The notes under the pieces: generated by a model
Databases searched by the model: none
Seen by the model: the letters and a program-made list of their open reading frames with translations, nothing else
What the model was told of the DNA's origin: nothing
Shown: positions 28,949 to 36,791 of the stretch, in pieces
Position numbering within the stretch: the first letter of the stretch is position 1
Layout: every line of letters starts with the position of its first letter
Origin: HXMU1420-13 sp965229525
GTDB taxonomy: Bacteria > Bacteroidota > Rhodothermia > Balneolales > Balneolaceae
Length of the DNA stretch: 64,000 nucleotides
Reading direction: 5' to 3'
Assembly (NCBI GenBank): GCA_965229525.1
Contig: OZ245886.1
Coordinates: 3,100,001-3,164,000, forward strand
Translations under genes and position numbers: made by a program

Positions 28949-29995
28949 ATGAAAATAAATAGAATATTTGAAGTACTATTTTTTGTGTTCTTTTGCTCGA
29001 CCTACGCGGTCGGGCAAACCACTTTTTCAATTCCCGATACAACAGTAACTGTCGATGAAAACATTCTAATACCAATAGTCATCGAAGTTGACCCTTCAGA
29101 TGATGTGCTCGGACTGCATCTAAGCATAAATTATGAGGCAACAGAACTTGGTTTTGACGGAGCGGTGAAAACTGGGAGTATTTCTTCTTCTCTAACAACA
29201 GCAGTCAATGATCAAGATGGGTCGATTTTGATCTCAATGGCAGCTATCAATCCGATTTTAGAATCCGGTGATCTTATTTTTCTGGAATTTTCTGCAGTGA
29301 GTGCTGGGAATTCTGCGATTATTATTACTGAATATAGAATCAATGAAGAAGAATCAGTTTTTCCGGAAAACCTAAGTGGACTAGTCAAAATCTTTGGATT
29401 AGACGGTAATGAGCCACCGTTCACTGTGCAAATCCCGGATACATTAACCTTCTTCTCAGGCGATACACTGAAACTAACGGTAGATGAGAGTTTGTTTGCC
29501 GATGCAGAGGATATCTTTTCAAATCTTACAGTTTCATTTTCAATGGATACAGCAGTGGTTATCCCAGTGTTTAATCCCGAAACGAATTTACTTACAGTTA
29601 CTACTACAGATTTTGTAGGGTTCGCAACTTTAAGTGTAAGAGTGGAGGACTTAGATGGTGGAGTATTAGAATTTGAAATCGTTCTAGATATTCAAATGGG
29701 TGTATCCAATAAAGAATTCGAAACAGCGCCTACATATTTTGAGCTTAATCAAAACTATCCGAATCCATTTAACCCTTCAACGAATATCAGCTATCAGATT
29801 CCACAATCAGGTCATATTTTGCTGGAGATTTATTCAATGAATGGACAGAAAGTTGCGACACTCGTCGACGGCGTTCAGGCAGCAGGATCGCATACAGTTC
29901 GGTTTGACGCTTCAGGATTATCTAGTGGTATCTATTTGTACCGTATTTCAAGTAATACTTTTAATGCGACAAAGAAAATGTTATTGATTAAGTAA
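28949..29995 (+). CDS. T9SS-sorted secreted protein with cohesin-like domain
   Basis: The 348 residues comprise a signal peptide (to AVGQ), then a cohesin-like beta-sandwich at about 25-140 (LGLHLSINYEATELGF, SGDLIFLEFSAV, with the typical 'tits. yrine' end). A cadherin/Ig-like module spans about 150-250 and a T9SS type A sorting domain about 262-348 (LNQNYPNPFNPST). The start lies four bases after the stop of the dockerin-bearing gene, so the two are cotranscribed. If the cohesin-like domain is functional it could bind dockerin-like segments of its neighbours. That is inference: cohesin folds in T9SS proteins may have other roles. A strong terminator follows. Confidence 0.88.
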   Translation: MKINRIFEVLFFVFFCSTYAVGQTTFSIPDTTVTVDENILIPIVIEVDPSDDVLGLHLSINYEATELGFDGAVKTGSISSSLTTAVNDQDGSILISMAAINPILESGDLIFLEFSAVSAGNSAIIITEYRINEEESVFPENLSGLVKIFGLDGNEPPFTVQIPDTLTFFSGDTLKLTVDESLFADAEDIFSNLTVSFSMDTAVVIPVFNPETNLLTVTTTDFVGFATLSVRVEDLDGGVLEFEIVLDIQMGVSNKEFETAPTYFELNQNYPNPFNPSTNISYQIPQSGHILLEIYSMNGQKVATLVDGVQAAGSHTVRFDASGLSSGIYLYRISSNTFNATKKMLLIK

Positions 29996-30016
29996 ATTCA
30001 ATCTAATTGAAATCTG

Positions 30017-30049
30017 AAAAGCCGATTTAAAAAAAATCGGCTTTTTTTG
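30017..30049 (+). terminator. Intrinsic terminator after the cohesin/dockerin genes
   Basis: The perfect 12-bp arms AAAAGCCGATTT and AAATCGGCTTTT enclose a loop of five A and run into a T tract. It begins 22 bases after the stop codon at 29995. Confidence 0.93.
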
Positions 30050-30072
30050 TTTCTACTACTCTCAACTACATA

Positions 30073-30090
30073 ACCACATACCTATGTGGT
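30073..30090 (+). promoter_or_regulatory. Candidate 7-4-7 dyad operator, third and perfect copy
   Basis: ACCACATA-CC-TATGTGGT is a perfect 8-bp palindrome with a two-base centre, or ACCACAT-N4-ATGTGGT in the 7-4-7 reading. A further half site ACTACAT lies at 30065-30071. The palindrome ends 54 bases before the start of the 1674-residue secreted protein, a position suited to activation. No T-run follows, so it is not a terminator. Confidence 0.55.
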
Positions 30091-30144
30091 GAGTGAGTAG
30101 TTTATGGATTTTATGTTGATACCCAACTATAAAACAGGGTTATC

Positions 30145-33100
30145 ATGCATAAAAAAATACGATTCGCAACATTCTTGGTAATGATTTTGTCGTTGGTTTG
30201 GGGAAGTTCAGCGGCGCAATTCGCAGGGGGATCTGGGACAATATTAGATCCTTATCAAATTTCAACACCAGAGCAATTGGATAGTGTTCGAAATTATCTG
30301 AATGGTCAATTTATTCTAGTAAATGATATTGATTTAGATATTGCACAGTACAATAGTGGATTTGGTTGGAATCCTATCGGTGATAACGTTACTCCTTTTA
30401 CTGGTGCTTTAGATGGTAATGGATTCACAATTAAGAACTTATTCATTAACCGATCAAGTGATTATGTAGGTTTATTTGGACGACTCTCAATTGCTAGTGT
30501 TGAAAATATCAGTTTTCAAAATGTTGATATATCTGGTGGAGAACATACTGGTAGTTTGGTTGGACAGAGTTTTCCATCTAATACAATTTCAAATATTCAC
30601 ACAACTGGAAATGTGACTGGTGGTCGATATACTGGGGGTATAATTGGACTAAATAATTCATCATTTATAGTGCAAAGTTCATTTACAGGCGTTGTTACTG
30701 GAGGCACTTATGCAGCTGGAATCGCAGGATATCATAATAATCAAGCCCAGATTTCGAATTGTTATTCCGAAGGAGTAGTTAATGGTAGTAATTGGGCAGG
30801 TGGAATTGCAGGTTATATGGCTGCTTCATCAATTGATGATAGTTATTCAACAAGCAATATAATTTCTGGAAATAGAGTCGGTGGTCTAGTAGGAGGTAAC
30901 CAATTTTCTTCCATAATAAACAATAGTTATTCATCAGGAGTTGTGCTTGGCAATCCCGATATAGGTGGATTAGTTGGATACAATAGAACCTCCAATATTA
31001 ATGATAGCTACTGGAATGAAGAAACAAGTGGGCTAAACATAGGAATTGGACTTGATGATAATGCACAGTCAGTAACTGGCCTAACTTCAGTGGGTATGCG
31101 ACAGCAAACTTCTTTTTCGAGTTGGGATTTCATAAGTACATGGGAGATTCAAGAAGGAGTGTCATTTCCTTACTTAAAAAATAACCAACCGGATTCACTG
31201 CCAGGGCAACTTGAATTAGGCCCAATCGCCATCTCACAAGTTTTCCCAGAAGCCGCTGCTGCTGGTAATCAGGTATATATGTACGGTGCGAATTTCTCCA
31301 CAACAGCCACTGATCAACAAGTTACTATTGGTGGCGTTTCTGCAACTGTTTTAGAAGCCTATGGTAATTATATAGTAGTTGAAGTCCCAGAACTAGCACC
31401 CGGTCTTCATACGGTTTCAGTATCTAAGGATGGGGTAACTGATGAATTGATTAATGCTTTTCAATTTTTAACTCCAAGTGCAGCAAATTTTGAAAGTGAG
31501 CAGTTCTTATTTGCAATGAATGATGTAATTAACATTAATTCAGGTGATTTCAATAACAATGGAGATATCGACCTAGTGATGAATTCTGGAGCATTGAATG
31601 ACATTAACATTCGATACAACAATCAGAATTTCCAATTCACATCAATAACAAATATTCATTCAACGTTTGAGAATTCTGACGTATATCCTGTAGATATCGA
31701 TGGTGATGGAGATTTAGATGCGGTTGCATCATTAATTACACAAACTACTCCAACTGTTACATCAGATGACAGACTAGTTTGGTTTAGAAATAATGGGCCA
31801 ACAAACAATCCAACTTATACTGAATTTCCAATATCTACATCAATAAATGGGGCAAGAGATATTTTTACTGCAGATATGGATGGAGACGGTGATAAAGATG
31901 TAATTGCCACTTCTACGGTTACAGGTACAGTAACGTGGTTTAGAAATGATGATGCTTTTTTTAATGAAAGTTTCATCATTACCGCAAATGCTCCTGGTGT
32001 CGCATGTGTTCACGCTGCAGACCTGAACAATGATGGTTTGATGGATGTTCTATCCGGAACAGGGTCAAATCAGACCGTTTCCTGGTATCCAAATGAAGGC
32101 AATGGTGTATTTACTCAAAAAATCGACATCATTTCAGGTGAACAAAATGTATGTACTGTTGTAGCTGCAGACTTTGATAATGATGGTTATATGGATGTTT
32201 TAACTCATGGAGACGAAAACATTCTATGGTTCAGAAATGACGGTACAGGTGACTTTTCTGATAGGAGATTTGTAACAGATTCATTCATTATGCCTTCTGA
32301 ATATCAAGCAGCAGATCTCGATGGGGATGGCGATCAGGATGTAATTGCTGCTTCTTTTGAAAATGGAACCATCTCATGGTTTCAAAATTTAGGAGACGGC
32401 AGATTTTCCTCGGCTAATGAAATGCCTACAACTCTAGATCGAGCTTACGCTATAGATGCAGCAGATTATGACAATGATGGTGATATTGATGTTATTGTAG
32501 GTCAACGCTTTGCTTCAGATGGACCCGGCGCATATCTGTTTGAAAATACAAGCATTTCAAACTCTCCGATTGCTTCCTATCCTTTTAATGGGAATAGCCA
32601 GGACGTTTCAGGAAACGGGTACACACTTTTTACAAATGGAGATGAATTCTTAACCACCGATCGAAGTGGAGCCATTGATTCTGCCTATTTCTTTGATGGT
32701 GATTTTGATTACTTCAATACAGTTCCAACTGAGCCATTTGATCTGGAGACTTTTACCTATTCAACCTGGATCAATCCGTACGATCTGCCAGACAATGGTA
32801 CTCTTGGTGTATTTCTAGCCAAGCAGACTCCAAATGTTCAAACCGGTTTATTGATGTATTTCTTCCCTGATGGAAGGCTTTCAACAACAATATATGATGC
32901 AAGTGGTAACTACACTCGACCATCGAGTTACACTGCTAATATTGGTGAATGGATTCATTACACCGTTACCTATGACGGAAATCGATTGCAGACTTATATC
33001 AACGGTCAACCAGATGCAGGTCAGGATTTTGGTATCACACCGATTTATGATAATGCACCTTTAACAGTTGGCGGATATAATCGAGCGAATAACACCTTCA

Positions 33101-35169
33101 ACGGTAAAATGGAAGAAGTGCTGGTGTATGGTCAGGCTTTAACAGCAAGTGAAGTTCAAGCCATTTATGATTCCCAGGTTCCCACAGTATTCGATAATAC
33201 CAGCCAGTGGACGAGTATGATCACAACTGATATGAATGGAAAGAATAGTTCAGCTGAATTTGGTACTACACCTACTTCAAGTGATGGTTTTGATCCAGCC
33301 GTTGATATTCCTTTACCTCCGGCACCAAATGGGGATTATGTTCAATTATTCTTTGCTCATCCTGAATTTGGTGGTACACTTGGTGATAATTACCGATCCG
33401 ATTATAAAACCTATTCCGATTATGAGACTTCAAACTCAAGTTGGGAACTGTCTTTGTTTTCAACCTTTGCAGGTAGTGATACTCTGTTTATAAGTCGACC
33501 AGCAGGTTTTACAGCTCCAATCAAAGTGATTGATGAAAACGGAATTGAATTCATCAGTTTAGCAGGTGATCTTGAAGTTCTGTACACTATTTCTGCAGGT
33601 GAAACTCAATTATTCGACATCATAGTTGGCGATATTTTTCCACCTGAAATAGAGCTGGGAGCAATCATGGATGGTCCGCAAATCTGGGATAAAACCTTTA
33701 CGAGAGACCTAAATTGGACCGTAACAGATCCATCAGGAATCACAAACATTACCACAGAAGTCAGTTATGATGGTGGTTCAAACTGGTCGGTGATATATTC
33801 TGGTCTGGATGCAGGCTTCAGCTTTACACCGGATCAGGCAATTGGTCTAAATGAATCGACATTATTTAGAGTGTCAGCCACGGATGGAGCTTCAACAAAT
33901 TTCACGAATTCAGCGACAGTTTCTGGTTCTAAATTCATTACAATTGTTGCACCAACCCAGAACTTGGGTTATCAAACCGGGTGGCAAATGGTGGGATCGC
34001 CTTTCGCTTCGGAAATCGATCCAACTTCCGTTATTTCAGATGTCATTCGTTACCAGTGGAACACTTCAAGTTTTGAATATTTACTTACAGATTCTTATCC
34101 ATCGCGAGAAGGTATTTGGTTAGGAGCTTATCAAAACGGGACAGATATTTTAACCGGAGAAATAGGGGAGTCTGATACATCCATCACCGTAAAAGCAGGC
34201 TGGAACATGGCAACTTCACCATTGTTCAGAAATGTGAAAGTGGATAGTATCTCGGTATTCGACGGTTCAACCACTCAAACTTACGCTGATGCCGTTTCTA
34301 ATTTCCTGATTACATCTCCTCAGGGATATAATGGCTCTGGATATGTTGTTGCAGATGAATTGGAATTCTTCTCTTCCTATTGGATGGGAGTGACCGTTGA
34401 TTCTCTTATTCTAACTCTTCCTATTCATGACTTTGCCTCACCAACACCTGCTCCACCATCTGTACCAGGTCAAAATCAACACATGGTAAGTGAGGAAAAC
34501 AAACTTTCTTTAATGATCATAGACGGTGAGTTTGAGCAGAGCTTACAAGTTAGAATTGGTGGTAATCCCTCACAACCAGCCCCACCACCTGCTCCGAATG
34601 CTTACAGAGTTGGTTTTTTGGGTGAGTCCACCATACTTGGCAATTTATATTCTCAATTCTCTCTCAGTGATGAAGACTTAGATGGTATTGAAATTCCATT
34701 CTTACTCGATGGACCGGAACGTGAGGTAACTTTAAGCTGGTATGTAGAAGGATTTGATAATACTCCGATTTCACTTAAGTCGGATGGAAATCTACCTCTG
34801 GAGGGAGAAAATGGCACATTAGAGTTGTCTGTTGCCGAGTTGAATGCGACAAAACTAGCCTTTGGTGAATTCGCTGTGAACAATGAGCAAGAAATTGGCC
34901 TACCAGCCAAATTTTCACTTGCACAAAACTATCCAAATCCTTTTAATCCAAGTACAAATATTTCATTTGCTTTGCCACAAAGAGCACGGGTTACTTTAGA
35001 GGTATTTAGTATCACAGGACAAAGGGTGGGGATGTTAGTAAATGAGACGTTGAGCGCTGGGAATCACACCATTCAATTTGATGCATCAGGATTGTCGTCC
35101 GGTACCTATATCTACCGAATTCAGGCGGGGAATTTTGTGCAAACTAGAAAGATGGTGTTGGTGAAGTAG
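30145..35169 (+). CDS. T9SS-sorted giant adhesin-like protein: GLUG, IPT/TIG, FG-GAP and LamG modules
   Basis: The 1674 residues start with a signal peptide (to GSSAAQ). GLUG-type repeats run over about 110-280 (GGIIGLNN, AGIAGYHNN, GGLVGGNQ). An IPT/TIG domain follows at about 365-445. At least seven FG-GAP/VCBS-type calcium loops lie at about 465-810, each of the form 'ADxDxDGDxDVI' (DIDGDGDLDAVA, ADMDGDGDKDVIA). A LamG/concanavalin-like domain at about 815-1015 begins IASYPFNGNSQDVSG. Further beta modules and a T9SS sorting domain follow (LAQNYPNPFNPST, ending RKMVLVK). The composition suggests a surface adhesin or glycan-binding protein. No enzyme motif is seen. It is monocistronic, with a palindromic operator candidate in front. 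Confidence 0.9.
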   Translation: MHKKIRFATFLVMILSLVWGSSAAQFAGGSGTILDPYQISTPEQLDSVRNYLNGQFILVNDIDLDIAQYNSGFGWNPIGDNVTPFTGALDGNGFTIKNLFINRSSDYVGLFGRLSIASVENISFQNVDISGGEHTGSLVGQSFPSNTISNIHTTGNVTGGRYTGGIIGLNNSSFIVQSSFTGVVTGGTYAAGIAGYHNNQAQISNCYSEGVVNGSNWAGGIAGYMAASSIDDSYSTSNIISGNRVGGLVGGNQFSSIINNSYSSGVVLGNPDIGGLVGYNRTSNINDSYWNEETSGLNIGIGLDDNAQSVTGLTSVGMRQQTSFSSWDFISTWEIQEGVSFPYLKNNQPDSLPGQLELGPIAISQVFPEAAAAGNQVYMYGANFSTTATDQQVTIGGVSATVLEAYGNYIVVEVPELAPGLHTVSVSKDGVTDELINAFQFLTPSAANFESEQFLFAMNDVININSGDFNNNGDIDLVMNSGALNDINIRYNNQNFQFTSITNIHSTFENSDVYPVDIDGDGDLDAVASLITQTTPTVTSDDRLVWFRNNGPTNNPTYTEFPISTSINGARDIFTADMDGDGDKDVIATSTVTGTVTWFRNDDAFFNESFIITANAPGVACVHAADLNNDGLMDVLSGTGSNQTVSWYPNEGNGVFTQKIDIISGEQNVCTVVAADFDNDGYMDVLTHGDENILWFRNDGTGDFSDRRFVTDSFIMPSEYQAADLDGDGDQDVIAASFENGTISWFQNLGDGRFSSANEMPTTLDRAYAIDAADYDNDGDIDVIVGQRFASDGPGAYLFENTSISNSPIASYPFNGNSQDVSGNGYTLFTNGDEFLTTDRSGAIDSAYFFDGDFDYFNTVPTEPFDLETFTYSTWINPYDLPDNGTLGVFLAKQTPNVQTGLLMYFFPDGRLSTTIYDASGNYTRPSSYTANIGEWIHYTVTYDGNRLQTYINGQPDAGQDFGITPIYDNAPLTVGGYNRANNTFNGKMEEVLVYGQALTASEVQAIYDSQVPTVFDNTSQWTSMITTDMNGKNSSAEFGTTPTSSDGFDPAVDIPLPPAPNGDYVQLFFAHPEFGGTLGDNYRSDYKTYSDYETSNSSWELSLFSTFAGSDTLFISRPAGFTAPIKVIDENGIEFISLAGDLEVLYTISAGETQLFDIIVGDIFPPEIELGAIMDGPQIWDKTFTRDLNWTVTDPSGITNITTEVSYDGGSNWSVIYSGLDAGFSFTPDQAIGLNESTLFRVSATDGASTNFTNSATVSGSKFITIVAPTQNLGYQTGWQMVGSPFASEIDPTSVISDVIRYQWNTSSFEYLLTDSYPSREGIWLGAYQNGTDILTGEIGESDTSITVKAGWNMATSPLFRNVKVDSISVFDGSTTQTYADAVSNFLITSPQGYNGSGYVVADELEFFSSYWMGVTVDSLILTLPIHDFASPTPAPPSVPGQNQHMVSEENKLSLMIIDGEFEQSLQVRIGGNPSQPAPPPAPNAYRVGFLGESTILGNLYSQFSLSDEDLDGIEIPFLLDGPEREVTLSWYVEGFDNTPISLKSDGNLPLEGENGTLELSVAELNATKLAFGEFAVNNEQEIGLPAKFSLAQNYPNPFNPSTNISFALPQRARVTLEVFSITGQRVGMLVNETLSAGNHTIQFDASGLSSGTYIYRIQAGNFVQTRKMVLVK

Positions 35170-35272
35170 ATTCTGGCAATCATTGTTAGCAGAGCATCTA
35201 ATCGCAAATTAAGCACTGTCGTATATTTAATTTGATCGCAAAAGAAATTGTAAATCAAACATATTAGCAAAT

Positions 35273-36280
35273 ATGTATACAGAAATCGAAGCTCGAGATT
35301 TAGTCGACCAATTAACGAAAACATTATTTCCTCAGGTTCCAGAATTATTATTCATAGCTGTTATAAAAAAAGATAACTGTGACGAAAAAATTGAAAATAG
35401 TAAATGTTACGATGTTCTTTATGGGAGATCTGAAGGAAGTGATGAACAAAAATTAACAGTTTCTATTACCGCTGCTTTAACGGGATTTGGTCTGTTTGAA
35501 AAAATGTTCATTGATCCTGATCCAAAAACAAAACGGACTTCCTTAGGCACTTTTTCATTTCTAGAAACACCTCCATTTGAAACCGAGGGAAATTTTCAAA
35601 GAATCAGGCCATTCAAAGGAGGTTATAGCGGAGCAAATTTTAGGAGTCATTCTACCGGTACATTAGGGTGTTCATTTCAGATAAGGGGGGTTAATGATAT
35701 ATATGTTCTTTCCAACTGGCATGTTCTCTGTGGTGAAGATGGAGATACAGACGATTGCATCTTACAACCAGGAAGACATGACGATGGGGACAGGAGAAGT
35801 GATGTTGTAGGCGAGTTATACTGGTATAAATTAGACGATAAACTCGATGCGGCTATTTTTAAAGTACTTTTAGATAAAGATATTGAGCCAGGAATTGAGG
35901 GTATTGGAGATGATGTGCCAAAAGGAATTGATGAGGCTAAATTCGGAGAATTTGTAATAAAATCAGGTAGAACAACAGGGGTAACGGAGGGTAAAGTCTT
36001 ATCAAACTATGCTTCTGTTAAAATTCCAGAAAGTAATAAGATTTTCAATTCTCAAATATTATCAGAAATCGAGACTGAGCGCGGAGATTCAGGATCTGCA
36101 ATATTAAATGAACATAAAAAGATGATTGGGTTACACTTTGCAAGTAATCGAAAAGGAATTTCTATAGCAAATAATATTAACTATATATTCAAAAATAGAG
36201 TTAGGCCATATTTTGATGATGAGAATAATGGCAAGTTAATTGGAGGATTTGAATTTAGCCACTTTTACACTAAACCTTAA
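35273..36280 (+). CDS. Cytosolic trypsin-like serine protease
   Basis: The 335 residues contain a chymotrypsin-fold protease from about 100 to 315. The catalytic triad is visible: His150 in LSNWHVLC, Asp192 in KLDAAIFKV and Ser273 in ERGDSGSAIL, which matches the canonical GDSGSP-like nucleophile loop. There is no signal peptide, unlike typical secreted S1 proteases, so it probably acts in the cytosol. The N-terminal 95 residues form an unrecognised alpha/beta domain. A 143-residue gene follows after ten bases. Trypsin-like proteases without signal peptides occur in several bacterial conflict systems as effectors, but that link is only suggestive here. Confidence 0.85.
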   Translation: MYTEIEARDLVDQLTKTLFPQVPELLFIAVIKKDNCDEKIENSKCYDVLYGRSEGSDEQKLTVSITAALTGFGLFEKMFIDPDPKTKRTSLGTFSFLETPPFETEGNFQRIRPFKGGYSGANFRSHSTGTLGCSFQIRGVNDIYVLSNWHVLCGEDGDTDDCILQPGRHDDGDRRSDVVGELYWYKLDDKLDAAIFKVLLDKDIEPGIEGIGDDVPKGIDEAKFGEFVIKSGRTTGVTEGKVLSNYASVKIPESNKIFNSQILSEIETERGDSGSAILNEHKKMIGLHFASNRKGISIANNINYIFKNRVRPYFDDENNGKLIGGFEFSHFYTKP

Positions 36281-36290
36281 AAAAAATAAT

Positions 36291-36722
36291 ATGGGAAGAG
36301 GAAAACCAAAACACGTCACCAATTTTGGAAGACACGACATATATATCGCATTTCTTGATAAGAATATGCTAGCAATCGATAAAAAAATTCATCTATTGTC
36401 AGCAAGATCGGGATCAGTTGGAGAAATCCCTTATCCTACCGATGATCAATGGTATTACTTATACATAAAAACAAAAGTACTAAAACACCCTATGGATGGT
36501 AGTGATACATCAATGCCCATTCAGGTATTAGCAGGTGATGACAAAGCTTATACAGAGTTTCATTGTTTCTATGGTAAAGCCGAAAAAGATGAGGATGGTA
36601 ACTTTTATGATGTTCATGTTTATAAATATAGAAGACAAATAAAAAATTTGACTGGAATAACTCTAGAAATGCCCGACGATATCGAGGTTGATGATCCACC
36701 ACCACCACCAATCCCAATCTGA
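36291..36722 (+). CDS. Small protein of unknown function, partner of the protease
   Basis: The start is the ATG at 36291, ten bases after the protease stop; a longer frame would overlap the protease. The 143-residue product is not recognised. It has a beta-rich body (HDIYIAFLDKNMLAIDKK, QWYYLYIKTK), no signal peptide and an acidic, proline-rich tail (DDIEVDDPPPPPIPI). Such a tail could be a protease-accessible or protein-binding extension. Coupling to the protease suggests a substrate, inhibitor or adaptor, but nothing in the sequence decides which. A terminator follows at once. Confidence 0.75.
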   Translation: MGRGKPKHVTNFGRHDIYIAFLDKNMLAIDKKIHLLSARSGSVGEIPYPTDDQWYYLYIKTKVLKHPMDGSDTSMPIQVLAGDDKAYTEFHCFYGKAEKDEDGNFYDVHVYKYRRQIKNLTGITLEMPDDIEVDDPPPPPIPI

Positions 36723-36735
36723 TTCTTTAATTCAT

Positions 36736-36766
36736 AAAGACCGATGTTTAGTCGGTCTTTTTATTT
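36736..36766 (+). terminator. Intrinsic terminator of the protease pair
   Basis: The arms AAAGACCGA and TCGGTCTTT enclose a seven-base loop and run into TTATTTTTAT. It begins 13 bases after the stop codon and ends 26 bases before the next start. Confidence 0.9.
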
Positions 36767-36791
36767 TTATTCTACTTAGCTATCATCGGCT

